Source of the DNA: Acanthococcus lagerstroemiae
Taxonomy: Eukaryota; Arthropoda; Insecta; Hemiptera; Eriococcidae
Length of the DNA: 64,000 bases
Reading direction: 5' to 3'
Assembly: GCA_031841125.1 (NCBI GenBank)
Contig: CM063110.1
Location: 35,293,214-35,357,213, forward strand
Shown one piece after another: positions 36,467-47,206 of this stretch. The position numbers were made by a program, and so were the translations under genes. Every line of letters starts with the position of its first letter. The first letter of the stretch is position 1. The notes beneath the pieces are model-generated. The model ran no database searches, was not told the origin of the DNA, and saw only the letters and a program-made list of their open reading frames with translations.

Positions 36467-38080
36467 CGATGACATGCGGCGTCTCTCAGGGGTCGGTCCT
36501 TGGACCCATCCTGTGGAACGTCGCCTTCAACGGGTTGCTGCGGCTGGCGGTCCCACCAGGCGTGAAACTCATCTGTTATGCCGATGACACGCTGGTGGTG
36601 TGCCAAGCCGCGACAACAGCGGAGGTCGCGACCAAAGTCAACCGGGCGTTGGAGCTGCTGACCGGATGGATCGAGTCGGCGGGATTGTGCTTGGCGGTGC
36701 AGAAGACGAAGGCAGTTCTCTTCACGACGCGCCGCAAGTACGAACAACCGACGTTCGTGCTGAAAGGCGAGAGGATCGCGCCACGCCCGGCGCTGAAGTA
36801 CCTGGGGCTGTGGTTCGACGGGAAGCTGTCGTTCCGCGAGCACTTCCGGAGAGCGGCGGAGAAGGCGGACCGGGTCGCCGGGCAGCTGTCGCGACTGATG
36901 GCGAACCTGGGCGGCCCGCGGGAGCAGAAACGGAGGCTGTACGCGAACGTCGTGCTGTCGGTCCTGACGTACGGCGCACCGGTATTCGCGGACGCCGTCC
37001 AGATCCCGTACCGGAGAGTGGAGCTGGAGAAGGTACAGCGGAGAGTCGCGCTAAGGTGCGTCAGCGCGTATCGCACCGTGTCAACGGAGGCGGTAGGCGT
37101 GCTGGCGCGCCTTCCACCCATCGAGCTGAAGGTAGACGAGTTGGCGCAGTCCTACAAGGCGCAGAAGAAGGCGAGGACGCGGCAGGAGGCACGCCGGGCG
37201 AAGCGTGGCATTCAGCTGACCACGCTTCAGCGATGGACGGAGAGGCTCGCCCAGTCTTCGAAAGGCGAGTGGACCCGGGAGCTGATCGGTGAGCTCGACC
37301 TGTGGTTAGGCAGGAAGCACGGAAGCCTGAACTTCCACCTGACCCAGGTCTTGAGCGGACACGGTTGTTTCGGCTCGTACCTGCACCGGATGGGTTTGGC
37401 GGGGAGCGCCGAGTGCACCCATTGTGCAAGCGGAGAGGAGGACACGCCGTGGCATACGCTGTTCGAGTGCGACGCCTGGGATGAGGAGAGGCGCGGGGCG
37501 GTCACGATCGATCCCGGAGACGGCGTGATCGACCGTCTTGCGCCGGACACCCTGGTCCCGGAGCTGTTGAGGAGCCGAAGCGGTTGGAACCGGGTGTCGG
37601 GTTTCGTTTCGGCCATCATGCGACGGAAGATGGAGGCTGAGTGGTCGAGACAAAGGACGCAAGGAGGAGAAGCGGATGTTGCTGCTGCTACTGCGGCGGC
37701 GGATACCATCCAGCGAAGCTCGCCCGTGGCACCAGGGCTGGAGCAGAGCTCGCCCGCAGTGCAAGGGCTGGAGCTTCAATCGGGAGAGTCTCACACGACG
37801 AGTGAGTGAAGAGGAAGAGGCAGCGCGTCCGGCTGCGGGGGACCTGAAATTTCCAGGCGAGTGCTCTGGGAGCGCGGACCTCGGTCAGTAGGGAACCCCG
37901 TGGTGGCCCTGGCAGGACGCGCGCACCGTTCCGGCCAGGAGAAATGGGGGCTCGGGCCCGGCCCCAAAGCGTTCCCCTCGGTACTGATGCGATGCCCGAA
38001 AGGGTAGTTTCTGGTGCCGGGGGTGCGGTGTCTCAGGGGCCACTTTGGCATGCGTGCATCGCCATACGTTCCACAACAAC
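36467..38080 (+). mobile_element. 5'-truncated R1/LOA-like non-LTR retrotransposon
   Basis: The insertion is bounded by a perfect 12-bp target duplication, aataaattgctt, at 36455-36466 and 38081-38092. It carries the C-terminal half of ORF2 and a GC-rich 3' UTR ending near ccacaacaac, with no poly(A). It is far more GC-rich than its surroundings. The 5' part, including the endonuclease and the first RT motifs, was lost at insertion. The 3' end is shared with 41971-42071 and, more distantly, with 58730-58826. Confidence 0.9.
36469..37809 (+). pseudogene. ORF2 fragment: reverse transcriptase C-terminal part and zinc knuckle
   Basis: The fragment is open for 446 codons. It opens inside the RT domain at TCGVSQGSVLGPILWN (motif B, usually VPQGSVLGP). 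The catalytic YADD box is at 36577-36588, followed by the thumb region LKYLGLWFDGKLSF and a C-terminal CTHC...H...C zinc motif at about 37414-37470. The first ATG is coincidental; the real start was lost with the 5' truncation. RT would copy the element RNA at a nicked target. The order of motifs and the C-terminal CCHC fit the R1/LOA/Jockey group. The clade is a judgement, not a tree. With no endonuclease it is not autonomous. Confidence 0.85.
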
Positions 38081-38099
38081 AATAAATTGCTTATTTTCA

Positions 38100-38640
38100 G
38101 CCATATAATTATTTTTGTTCAATCAGTTACTTTAATAAGTTTATGACAGTCTGATAATTTTACAAGATCAGTTAGTTTTCAAATGATTAATTTTATCAGT
38201 TAATTATTCTTATTAAATAGAAATTTTTTGATAAATCAGTTATCGCTAATATAAATATAATATTTGATAACTCAGTTATTTAATGATTGATTAATGTTGA
38301 GTATTCAACTGATTTTGATTAATTAGTTATTTTTGATAAATTAATATGTTTGGTAAAAGAATTTATTTCAGTAAATTAATTATCTGTAAAAAATAATTAT
38401 TTTCGAAAAAAACGATTCATTTTTCAATTGGTATATTAATTATTCCTGGTAAATCGATTGTTTATGGATCAATTGATAATTCTTGATAAATTAATTTTTG
38501 ATGAACTGATTGATTTTAATTATGTGGTTATTTGTTGGCAATCATTTGTTTCTGATCTAAAGTTTTTCTGATTCATCGGTTGCTTCTGATTCAGCAAGAA
38601 TCATTATAATGATTATCGAACTTACTTCTAATTCTTGCAT
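38100..38640. repeat. Degenerate AT-rich quasi-tandem array
   Basis: Loose repetition of gataaatcagtta, gattaatt and ttgataaatt words with no fixed period. The texture is similar, on the opposite strand, to 52290-53530. There is no coding content. Confidence 0.45.
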
Positions 38641-38889
38641 TCATTTGAAGAAGGGAAAAAAAGAATCGAATAGAGCTGACGAGGATGTAGTTTTTTTTTT
38701 TTAAACGAACCCCAAATCTCTTTTGAAACGAACATTTACCATATTAAACTGAATTAACTGGTCGCTGTTGTATAAAAATAGAGCTAAAGCCGTAAAAGGT
38801 GAAAATTACAGAATATACAAAAAGAATAGAAAGCCAGACGTCGCATGGCATCCTGAGCCATGTCATTTTTATGATACCTGGACCTTTTT

Positions 38890-40015
38890 TTCACAACAGT
38901 ATCTAATTGCACTGCACAACAACGTGAGATTTTTTGGAAACTACATAAAGGAAAACAGACAATTCTTAATGTATTCTTATTTCTTTACGCTGAATTCAAA
39001 TATGATATTGAAAATGCTCAATTAGCTAATAATTTTTTGCGTTTAATGGGAAATGAAATAGCATATTTTGAGAAGTTGTTTTATTTCATGTGGCGACACT
39101 GATAGTGTATAAAACCGATATTACTCATAAGCTCCTCTGATCTTTGATATCAAATCACTAGGGCTGTGAATTTTATGCTTTTGCATATTTGTTGCGCGTG
39201 ACTATTACCGAGCATATTGAGATTACCTTCATGAATCGTGGAATTGTGATTGTAATGATCCCTATTTGATATGGCATATTTCAGAATAAAATGGTCATTT
39301 TTGAGAAATATTTTGGAATATTTACTTGAAATTTGCCATTTTTAGGGAATATTTATCCAAAATACGGAAAATGTCATGAAAATATAGTATTTTTGTTAAA
39401 TTCAAAATGTTTTTGCAACCCGCGCTCTCTACACAACTCACAGAAAACTGAAAACGTGAATACCAGCTCGAAAAATGGTCCATGCTCTAGTCTGTACTTT
39501 TATCGTACCAGTGTCTTATATTTGTTTGTTTAGAATTTAAGACCAGATTTGGATATATCGCGTTGCCACATTTATTTGAAGGTATATTTTATTTCTATTT
39601 GATTAGAGCTTTAAAACGATATACATATCGGTAGAGAATATTTTGGAACATTTCTTATTTTTAGGGAGGTTTTTGGGAATATTTTACTTGAATAAGGGAA
39701 TATTTTATGCGCATTTTGACCCAGTTTTGACGGAATGAATTCACAGCCCTATGAAATCACACGTCCACACACCTAACTGTGTAGGTGAGTTTACGGTGTC
39801 GTTGGGCATGCATTGTAGCCACATTCCTTAGTATTTCAAACAAATGAGGGAAATAAAGGGCAATATTCAGAATGAATTGACGAGAAAAAGAGAGCGAATT
39901 ACGAAAAACAAAGAACGTTAGCGTGAAAAATACTTCTAGAATCGGCTACTCTCGTTGTTGTGGTTTTTAGGCTGTTGTTTAGTGTTATAAATACCGTACT
40001 AAATTGTTAAGGTTG
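38890..40015 (+). repeat. Dispersed repeat family, copy B, split by an hAT MITE
   Basis: It aligns in inverted orientation with 7684-8520. Shared landmarks are tgagattttttggaaac, cgctgaattcaaatatgata, tgtggcgacactgat and gaatcggctactctcgtt. Relative to copy A it lacks about 300 bp of interior sequence and carries an extra insertion at 39159-39751. Removing that insertion gives a continuous match to copy A. Confidence 0.65.
39159..39751. mobile_element. hAT-type MITE nested in dispersed repeat B
   Basis: The inverted ends are tagggctgtgaatt and aattcacagcccta. The flanks share aaatcac (39152-39158 and 39754-39760). Copy A of the surrounding repeat (7684-8520) shows a continuous sequence at this point, which acts as an empty site. 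The interior is AT-rich with gggaatattt words and is non-coding. Confidence 0.75.
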
Positions 40016-40333
40016 CAGTAGTGGATGAGAATGGCTGTAAGATTATATTTTTTCTGCAGTATTTAGGAATTACATACTTCCCCTTCACTGTCTCATACAT
40101 GAAGAACGAACCGAACATAATCTGTATTTATTAGTAGGGTATGAAATTAAAGTTTTTACGAATTTCGCAGTCGAATGCTCTGCATAGGAGGTTCGGTTAA
40201 TTGAAACCCCAATGTCAACCGATTTCGCTGAAATTTAAAAAGTTCTGTTCTCAAAATAGTACTTTCATCGCTCGTATAAACTGAATTCCGCACCTGTGGG
40301 TTGTGTAAGATAGCATGTTCGATTAACTGGATA

Positions 40334-40476
40334 CAGTGGCGTAGCAAGGGATGTCACAGGGCTTGAACCCCCTTGCGACTTTGTTAAATAATTGTTTTTC
40401 TAATTTTAGCATCCCCTGTAGCACCCCTTTCCCCATTGATCAAGACACCTCCTCCTAACACTAGGCTACGCTCCTG
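40334..40476. mobile_element. hAT-type MITE, 143 bp
   Basis: The left end reads cagtggcgtagc. The right end, reverse complemented, reads caggagcgtagc. The flanks actggata and acagggta agree at six of eight positions. CAGTGGCGTAGC-type ends are common for hAT MITEs. Confidence 0.65.
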
Positions 40477-41970
40477 ACAGGGTATGAGATTTTGATCATC
40501 ATATCCTTTTGATCATTATTATACGTATCTCAGCCATCATAAAGCAAGAATAGAGACATTATTTCTGTGAAGAAAATCAGGAAAATATTGAACTCATAAC
40601 CTTACGGTGCTTACAGAAGTAGCTCACGCCAGTCAGTGATACCAGAGCAGAAACTCAGTATGTTGAATACACGTAACACTCATCTGAAAATGAACTCTAT
40701 CCGATAATCATGTTCAAAAAATGTTTCTGAGCGAGTTAGATTCAGTGACGTGCATTTTCACACACTGGATAGTATTTGAAGAGCTGTGATTAACGGGATT
40801 TTAATATTCTATCAATTTCTCAGCGAACTTTCAATTCCACGAACTGAAAACTACTTAAGGGTACTTACGTTTTCATTTCGCAACGAATATATTGAGTTTA
40901 ACGAGCGGAAACTTTTTCAAGTACTAAATCACACGAGTGCGATGCTTTAAAATTCAAAACGGTGTAAGTAAAAAGATTTACGAATGTGAGTATTCCCCAG
41001 TGATACGTTTAGAAGAACTACTAATGCAATAACCTAGGTCTGTGCTGGCCTAAAATAAGCGTACAAACGGTAATGAAAAGAGCCGTTTTATGAAAGCACG
41101 CGTATCATAAATACTCTTATCGAAGAGAAGGGAAACTATGGGCTGCAAACGAAGCTGACCGCATCCTCGCGGCTTGTATAGAAAACCCGACCACGTTTCG
41201 ACATATTTCGCTCCGGTTGGCATTCATCCGTCCATTTCATTCACCCAGATGAAGAAATAGGTGTAAAAACGGTAATAGGATTCAATAATTATTTGTAAGA
41301 GAGTGTAATCACTGATATTGGACAGGGGTGGATCTATCAAGGCTTTAGTACATTTGCCGCTCTGAAGACCTATCTCACCCTCTCCACCTAATAAATGTTT
41401 ACGGGCAAAATTACGTTTAGAAAACGAATGAAATATGTTTTTTTAAATTTTTTATTAAGATGAAGAATCAAAACAAAAAAGAAAAATTCTCTAAATTTGG
41501 TGCCTTCCACAATTTGCTCCCCTAAATCTGCCACCCGAAGCGTAAGCCTTACGAGCCGTATAGGAAATACGTCCCTGTTATTGGATTGGTCTTGATTTCA
41601 AGACCATAGAAGCCCTAGGAAAAAACTATTAATTTCCCTTCCTATCCTCAATTTCATCGATTAACTCCAGTAAGCATCTGAAAATTTGTTGATGTTGTTT
41701 GTATTTTATAATCTAATTTTTTGTTTGTTCTGTTGCAGGTGAGTGTACCCTATTACCTATTATGCTCATTTGAAAACGATACAATGAACGTAAGCTAACA
41801 AGTAAGTAAAGTGTATTATGAATTATGACCGAAGCTATATTAGCTACAGACTGCAACTATGGTGGGATGAATGGTAAAATATTTGCTGTTCAGCTCAACT
41901 TTTTCTATTTACGAAACGTTTGAACTAATACAGAGTTTATACTGAAAATCTGGCTTTCTCTCGACCCTAT
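40477..41970. other. No gene recognised
   Basis: AT-rich intergenic DNA with no recognisable coding domain or element ends. Confidence 0.4.
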
Positions 41971-42071
41971 GGTGTGATGGACGTATGGCGATGCACGCAT
42001 GCCAAAGTGGCCCCTGAGACACCGCACCCCCACCACCGGAAACTACCATTTCGGGCATCGCATCAGTACCG
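41971..42071 (-). mobile_element. 101-bp 3' end of the R1/LOA-like element, copy 2
   Basis: On the minus strand it matches the last 100 bp or so of the element at 36467-38080 (gtactgatgcgatgcccgaa, ggggtgcggtgtctcagggg, ggcatgcgtgcatcgccata). It is flanked by an 11-bp direct repeat with one mismatch, ctcgaccctat (41960-41970) and ctcgatcctat (42072-42082). It is therefore an independent, very short retrotransposition product. Confidence 0.85.
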
Positions 42072-42793
42072 CTCGATCCTATAAACGTCAAACATGTTGT
42101 CAACCATTGATATCGTACTGGAAAAATAGTTATTACCAGACTTATAGACATTAAAAAAACAATATCGCTGTTCGTCATCGACAGTTCAAAAGGATTTGCG
42201 TTTCACAAAATGAAAATCTAAAAAAAAACAAAAAACGATTCCACTCACTTTGAGTACTCTTGGCTTCCAACTTAGGATACCAATTAAGCTTATCTTTGAC
42301 CTGAAACCATATTGAGCTTTTGAAAGGTTACTTGGAAAATTCCAGCTTGCTAGTCAATAATTACAGCTGACTAAAATGTTGCACTTTTCCATTTATAAAC
42401 AAAAAATACATTCTGGCCTCTCATTTCTCTCTCGTGGTTCGACTGAGCCCACATTCAAACTCGACTTTTATTCGCTGGGCGCGGATAATATATGAAAATT
42501 CGAGCTTCGTAACTCAGTTAATTACAGCTATCATTAAATTTGAACTTAACTCGGATTACTCATAATTAACCAAAAAATAAATTAGGAAACATCACGACTA
42601 TTATACAGAGTGTTTCATGAGATGGACCTATCTGGACATCTGATGACCGCGAAGTCGGATTGAAATTTCACACAGGACGGGTATAATGTTTTCAGTTGAA
42701 GTTTTATCTTCACTGAAAAGATTTCCTCTTGGGGGGAGGGGGGGTTGATACGCCATCAACTTTAGAATTTCGAATGGCAATATTAAATAGAGT

Positions 42794-43048
42794 TTATTGG
42801 GTCGCTGATTTCGAATACCGTGTCAGATTTGGGATCCGACTCAGCCAAGTTCTATAAATTTGAAAAAAATAGGCCCAATCGACTTGAGTTTGATAAATTC
42901 AACAAGTGTGAAAAAAGGTTTTTTTAGTTGTCTCATCCGGCCTCCAAATTTGAAAAAAAAATAACTTGGAAGTAAAAAAATCAATAAAGTATTGAGACAA
43001 GGGTGTTTTGGGTCGCTGATTTCAAAGTTTGCATCAGATTTTGGATCC
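42794..43048 (+). repeat. Two units of the GGGTCGCTGATTTC repeat
   Basis: Units at 42794-42838 and 43006-43048 share gggtcgctgatttc, then cagattt and ggatcc, about 212 bp apart. The same core recurs in the array at 54480-56440. Confidence 0.6.
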
Positions 43049-44055
43049 TAACCTCATTCAGGTTTTCGAAATCCAAATTTCAGGATAGGAAAGAGACAGT
43101 TTTCCAACGAACGGATGAAAAATGTTTGCAAAAAAAGTGATTCTTACATTCTCTTAGGGGTAAGACTTCAACCTTATTCTTTGAAACTGTAAAGATTTTC
43201 TCCAGAAAGACAGAAATTTCAGCTCGTTTCAACGAGGAAAGCAAAAAAATATTCGTTTTTCAGAAGAAGGTCAGGAGTCTCATTCAGAGGAAACAAAACT
43301 GAGTAAATTCTCTTGATTTGAAAAGTGAGACTCTCCTTCTGTGCTCTAGGAAAAGTCAATCAGTTCCTCCTAATTTTAAGGGGGAAAAATAGATTTTTTA
43401 TTTTTCAGAAAGCAAGGAGAAAATAGAAAAAATTAATTTGTTCTACCTATCATTCATTTAGTAACCGAATCTTCTCTAGAGTAATGAGAAGAACGCCTCT
43501 CCTTTCTTTGGGGAACAAGTTAGATTAGAAGCACTAACATTCAATTATGTACTTAACGCTAGGGGGGCCTTTAATGATTTTTCTTAAATTCGTTCGGTCC
43601 TTCGAATATTTACAATCATAAAAACAAAAAGTCACAAGTAAATACTGTTTTCACCTTGAATCACCTTCCTCCCCACTCACACACAACGAATATCAATAAA
43701 TTGGTGGGGGCAAACTTCTCGCTCAGTTCACAACAGCGTTGATCCCCCTCCCCTCCCAGGTCTTCCGTCCACGCTACTCTTATGCACGCCGTAATATAAG
43801 ACGATTGCGTTGAAAGTAAAATGAAGGAGTTTTTTGAAAATTGGAAGATGAATTTGATAAGATATTCCAGGTATCGAGATTAGCGACTCAAAATAGCTAG
43901 TTGAGACAATTGGTTGAATTTTTCACATTCGCATTCGTAGGATTCAATTTTCTATTATGGAATGCAAACCGGAATGGTATTTGTACTTCAGTGCAGTATT
44001 CAAGATCAGTGCCCTAAAACACGCCTGGTGAAGACAGTTATATGAATTTACTATA

Positions 44056-45012
44056 CGGTGCAGTGGGGTAATTGTAAAATCAGCTGTTGGAGGCAAAGAA
44101 ACATAATATTTGACCGCGCTATCTATTGGTACATTAAGGCACATCTATTACTTATATACTCACCCGGCCTAAACATTATCAGTGCGCTCGTTTGTTTTGT
44201 GGAAATGTTTTCATCATCACAAGTCGAAATCACTCCTAAGTGAGGTGAAGGTAGTTGTTTTTCAAAACGGCCGAAAGTATATCCAGTGAAATTTTTTTGA
44301 AATGATATTTATCTATTAATCATCACAAAAGTTTCAAGTTTAAGGTAAGACCATTGATTTTGAAAAATTTTAATTACATTGGCGGAAATATGTGATTTTG
44401 CGTTTACCCCAAGGAAAATTCATGCTGGGGCAATTGAAAAATCGAAAATACTTCTGTATAATTTTGCATTTACCCCAACAATTTTTTAAAATGTTTTTTA
44501 GGAGTAAAATGGTCCGAAAATACCAAAAACAGAATACTGCACCACCAAAATACAATGAGGAGCACATGCAAGAGGCATTAAAGACCTTAAAAGAAGGCCA
44601 TACCTCAATTAAGGAGACTTTAAATTCGAAATTTCTTTCACTCCACTGAAAAATTTCTTCTCAAGTAGATAACTCCTAGAAATTTTAACCGAACGAAGCT
44701 TATGAATAGATTAAGTTAGTAAACTTCATGTGGAATACCGTGAGATGATCAAAACTGCAAAAAAATAAGGCCTCGTTAAAATAATGTACGATTTTGCATT
44801 TACCCCATGATGGGGTAGATGCAAAAACGTGATTGAAAAGTTTCGAAGTTCCATTTTTCCAAAAAGTTGCAAATTTATTGGTACACTAAAAGAGAACCCC
44901 TCAAAGTATGTGTGACTGAAATTTGATGTTGATTGGTGCCATAGAGCGGTCACAGTGAGTCGGCAAAGTGTCATTAATCAAAAAGTCGTTTGCAGTTACC
45001 CCCACTGCACCT
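44056..45012 (+). mobile_element. pogo-like (Tc1/mariner superfamily) element, internally deleted
   Basis: The left end reads ggtgcagtggggtaattg. The right end, reverse complemented, reads ggtgcagtgggggtaactg. TA dinucleotides flank both ends. The N-terminal part of a PSQ/HTH transposase remains at 44509-44649, and the catalytic DDE part is absent. Several internal copies of a tttaccccaa/ggggtaNNtgNaaaa word (near 44402, 44469 and 44800-44820) resemble the terminal sequence. Confidence 0.65.
44509..44649 (+). pseudogene. pogo-type transposase N-terminus (PSQ helix-turn-helix) fragment
   Basis: The fragment reads MVRKYQKQNTAPPKYNEEHM, then QEALKTLKEGHTSIKET, and stops after 46 codons. The MxRKYxxK start and the 'M..AL..LKEG..SI..' helix pattern match the PSQ DNA-binding domain of pogo/Tigger transposases. 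The second and third helices and the DDE domain are gone. The open frame extends upstream to 44392, but the pogo-like similarity begins at the Met at 44509. Confidence 0.6.
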
Positions 45013-45646
45013 TACAGTTTATTTTCTCACATTTTAATACAGGAAAGTTTAAAAACGGAAATCAGGACCGGTTCCAAAATCTGATGCAATATTTGAACTC
45101 AGCGACCTACTTTGATATTTGTATGCATTTTTCGTATTAACACCCATTATGAATTTTTCGAATTTGTGGACCCCGAATAAGACCGAATTTAAGATTTGAT
45201 GCGATATTCGAAATTAGAGAACCAGAAGACTTCTGTTCTCGTATTTTGTTTGATGTCTTTCCATTTGCAACTCCAAAGGAAGAGGCCCGTTAGAACACCC
45301 TCTTGCAGGGAAAAGAAATTTTCAGTCAAAATTAGAATTCGCCTGAAAACATTAGACTTGTCTTTCGTCGAATTTCGATGACTTCGCGGTGTTAAGACAG
45401 TCAGATGGATGTTTTACGTGGAACGCCCTGTATAAGGCTACATTTCGTTTGCTTAATAACCTAATTTTTAAACTTAGAAATAGTCATAATTGCAGCACTG
45501 GCAGACATAAATATTTGAAATTGTGGAATTGTACAGACATACTTCTCTAAGATAGCTTTTTCGAGATTTATAAAAATCTGTGCATTCTGCGATTCACCAT
45601 GATTCTCGGCTCTATTTGACGATAATTTTCGCAACCCAGTCCAGAG

Positions 45647-45927
45647 CAGTGGCATTAGTAGGTTATTTTTAGGGGGGAGTGGGTACAGAAATTGAAAATA
45701 TAGGTCGACAAGGAGAAAAAAGTTTTCTTATTTCTTAAGAAAAGGAGTGGTAAAAAGCAAAGTTTTTTGAAAAATCTTGTAAATCTTGTAAACTTTTATG
45801 TAAGATCTCTTGATGCGCATTTTCACCAACTTGCCGAATGCTTCAATTTTTTAAAATTATTTTTCAATTTCTCTAATTTTTAAGGCGCTACAAATGATGC
45901 TCTGTAGCCCTCTCTTACAATGCCACT
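45647..45927. mobile_element. hAT-type MITE
   Basis: The left end is cagtggcatt and the right end aatgccactg. The flanks gtccagag and gcccatag agree at six of eight positions. The 281-bp interior is non-coding and AT-rich. Confidence 0.7.
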
Positions 45928-46059
45928 GGCCCATAGCACCGCGGATAAAATTTTTCAATCGTCCTCAAACTTTCAGGAGATTGTTCTCTCATTAAAGTAA
46001 CTGGAAGCACCGATCCATCATGATCTGAGAAGAAATTCAGAAATAAGGACGACCCTAAT

Positions 46060-46400
46060 CAGAAACGTATCGATAGGACCTTTCCTGTGTAGGAATTTTT
46101 CACTCAGCAGTTGGGAAAATTTACCATTTCAGTCAGGCAATTTGGGAAAATCCAAGTTGAAAGATTTTCATTTTTGCTTTGATACTTGGGAATTGAGTTG
46201 AGAAGTTAGGAAAACCCAACAAAGTCAAAAGGTTTTTCTTCTTTTGCATTGATACTTGGGAATTTTAAGTTGAGTCAGTTGGGAAACCCAACAGGTCGAA
46301 AGATTTTTTTTTTTGCTTTGATACTTAGGAATCCTGAGTTGAGTCAGTTGGGGCTTTCACAATTTTTTCCTCCCCCCCCGAACTCTTCGGTCCGTTTCTG
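46060..46400. mobile_element. hAT-type MITE with internal minisatellite and perfect target duplication
   Basis: The left end reads cagaaacgtatcga. The right end, reverse complemented, reads cagaaacggaccga. The element is flanked by accctaat at 46052-46059 and 46401-46408, a perfect 8-bp duplication. Inside, about three units of roughly 70-75 bp repeat, each with 'tttgctttgatacttgggaa' like sequence followed by gttgagtcagttggg. Confidence 0.85.
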
Positions 46401-46408
46401 ACCCTAAT

Positions 46409-47206
46409 ATCCTCTGAGTTTGATTTATAATATTTTAGTTCTCAAAAATAAGCTATGTATGTGTTCATCTGCTATAAGCTTGCGTATTTTTCCATCTCAT
46501 ACACATCGGTGTTTTCGAGTAATGTAATTTGATTATCAAGAATCTGGGAATATTTTTACCGCGATTTTCATCCGAGTAGGGTAACCCAAATAATAAACAG
46601 ACAAATGTATCTTGACGGCTTCGCCACAGTCCTCCTGTAGGTTGTCTGTTCATCTCATCTGTGTACTCTATTTAAATACGGAAGCGCCACCGCGGTCACA
46701 TTTATGAAATTTCCGTCAGTAATGAAATACACGTAAACTAGCGAATGTTTACATCGCCTTTATTTAATCAAAAGTATTTTTAGACAACCGAATGAGAGTA
46801 TTCTGCATAATACATGTGAGCATGTACTTACTAGGTATGCCACCGATGGACGCAATGGCTCCGCTTGGGCTGGTTGGGCGATATATATTTATGGAATTAA
46901 AATGTAAATGCCGACGAAGACAGGTACAGGTGTATGAGTTAGTTCGCTGAAGAAAAAAATCTATACACGTCGTATTAAAAATGGCAGAATCGCGTGTTTG
47001 CGCTACATTAATACATAAATGACTTTGCTAACGAATAAGTACATCGAAAATTTACACCTTTCGATAGGTACCTCAGCATGAAAGGTTGGGAGACCGGGTT
47101 GCCCCGAGTTCCCTTAAGCTCAGGGTCTATCTATAGCCTTATACTGCACTGACCACCGTCACTGATTATAGTATACTAGCTGATCCGCTTTACGGCTCAT
47201 CTAGAC
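46409..47206. other. No gene recognised
   Basis: AT-rich intergenic DNA. A possible older retrotransposon remnant may begin near 47172. Confidence 0.35.

Larger units (their letters stand above)
42602..45436. repeat. Inverted-repeat pair, possibly the ends of a 2.8-kb element
   Basis: The left segment, from tatacagagtgtttcatgag to about 42660, and the right segment (45375-45436, reverse complement tatacagggcgttccacgta) match through tgaccgcgaagtc. They could be the ends of one element with TA flanks, or two separate copies in opposite orientation. The span contains satellite-like units at 42794-43048 and a pogo-like element at 44056-45012. I see no transposase that clearly belongs to the outer pair. 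Confidence 0.45.

Noticed and set aside
36382..37794. Several long frames overlapping the R1/LOA-like ORF2 on both strands
   Set aside because: They are shadows caused by the high GC content of the element. Only the frame at 36469-37809 carries RT motifs.
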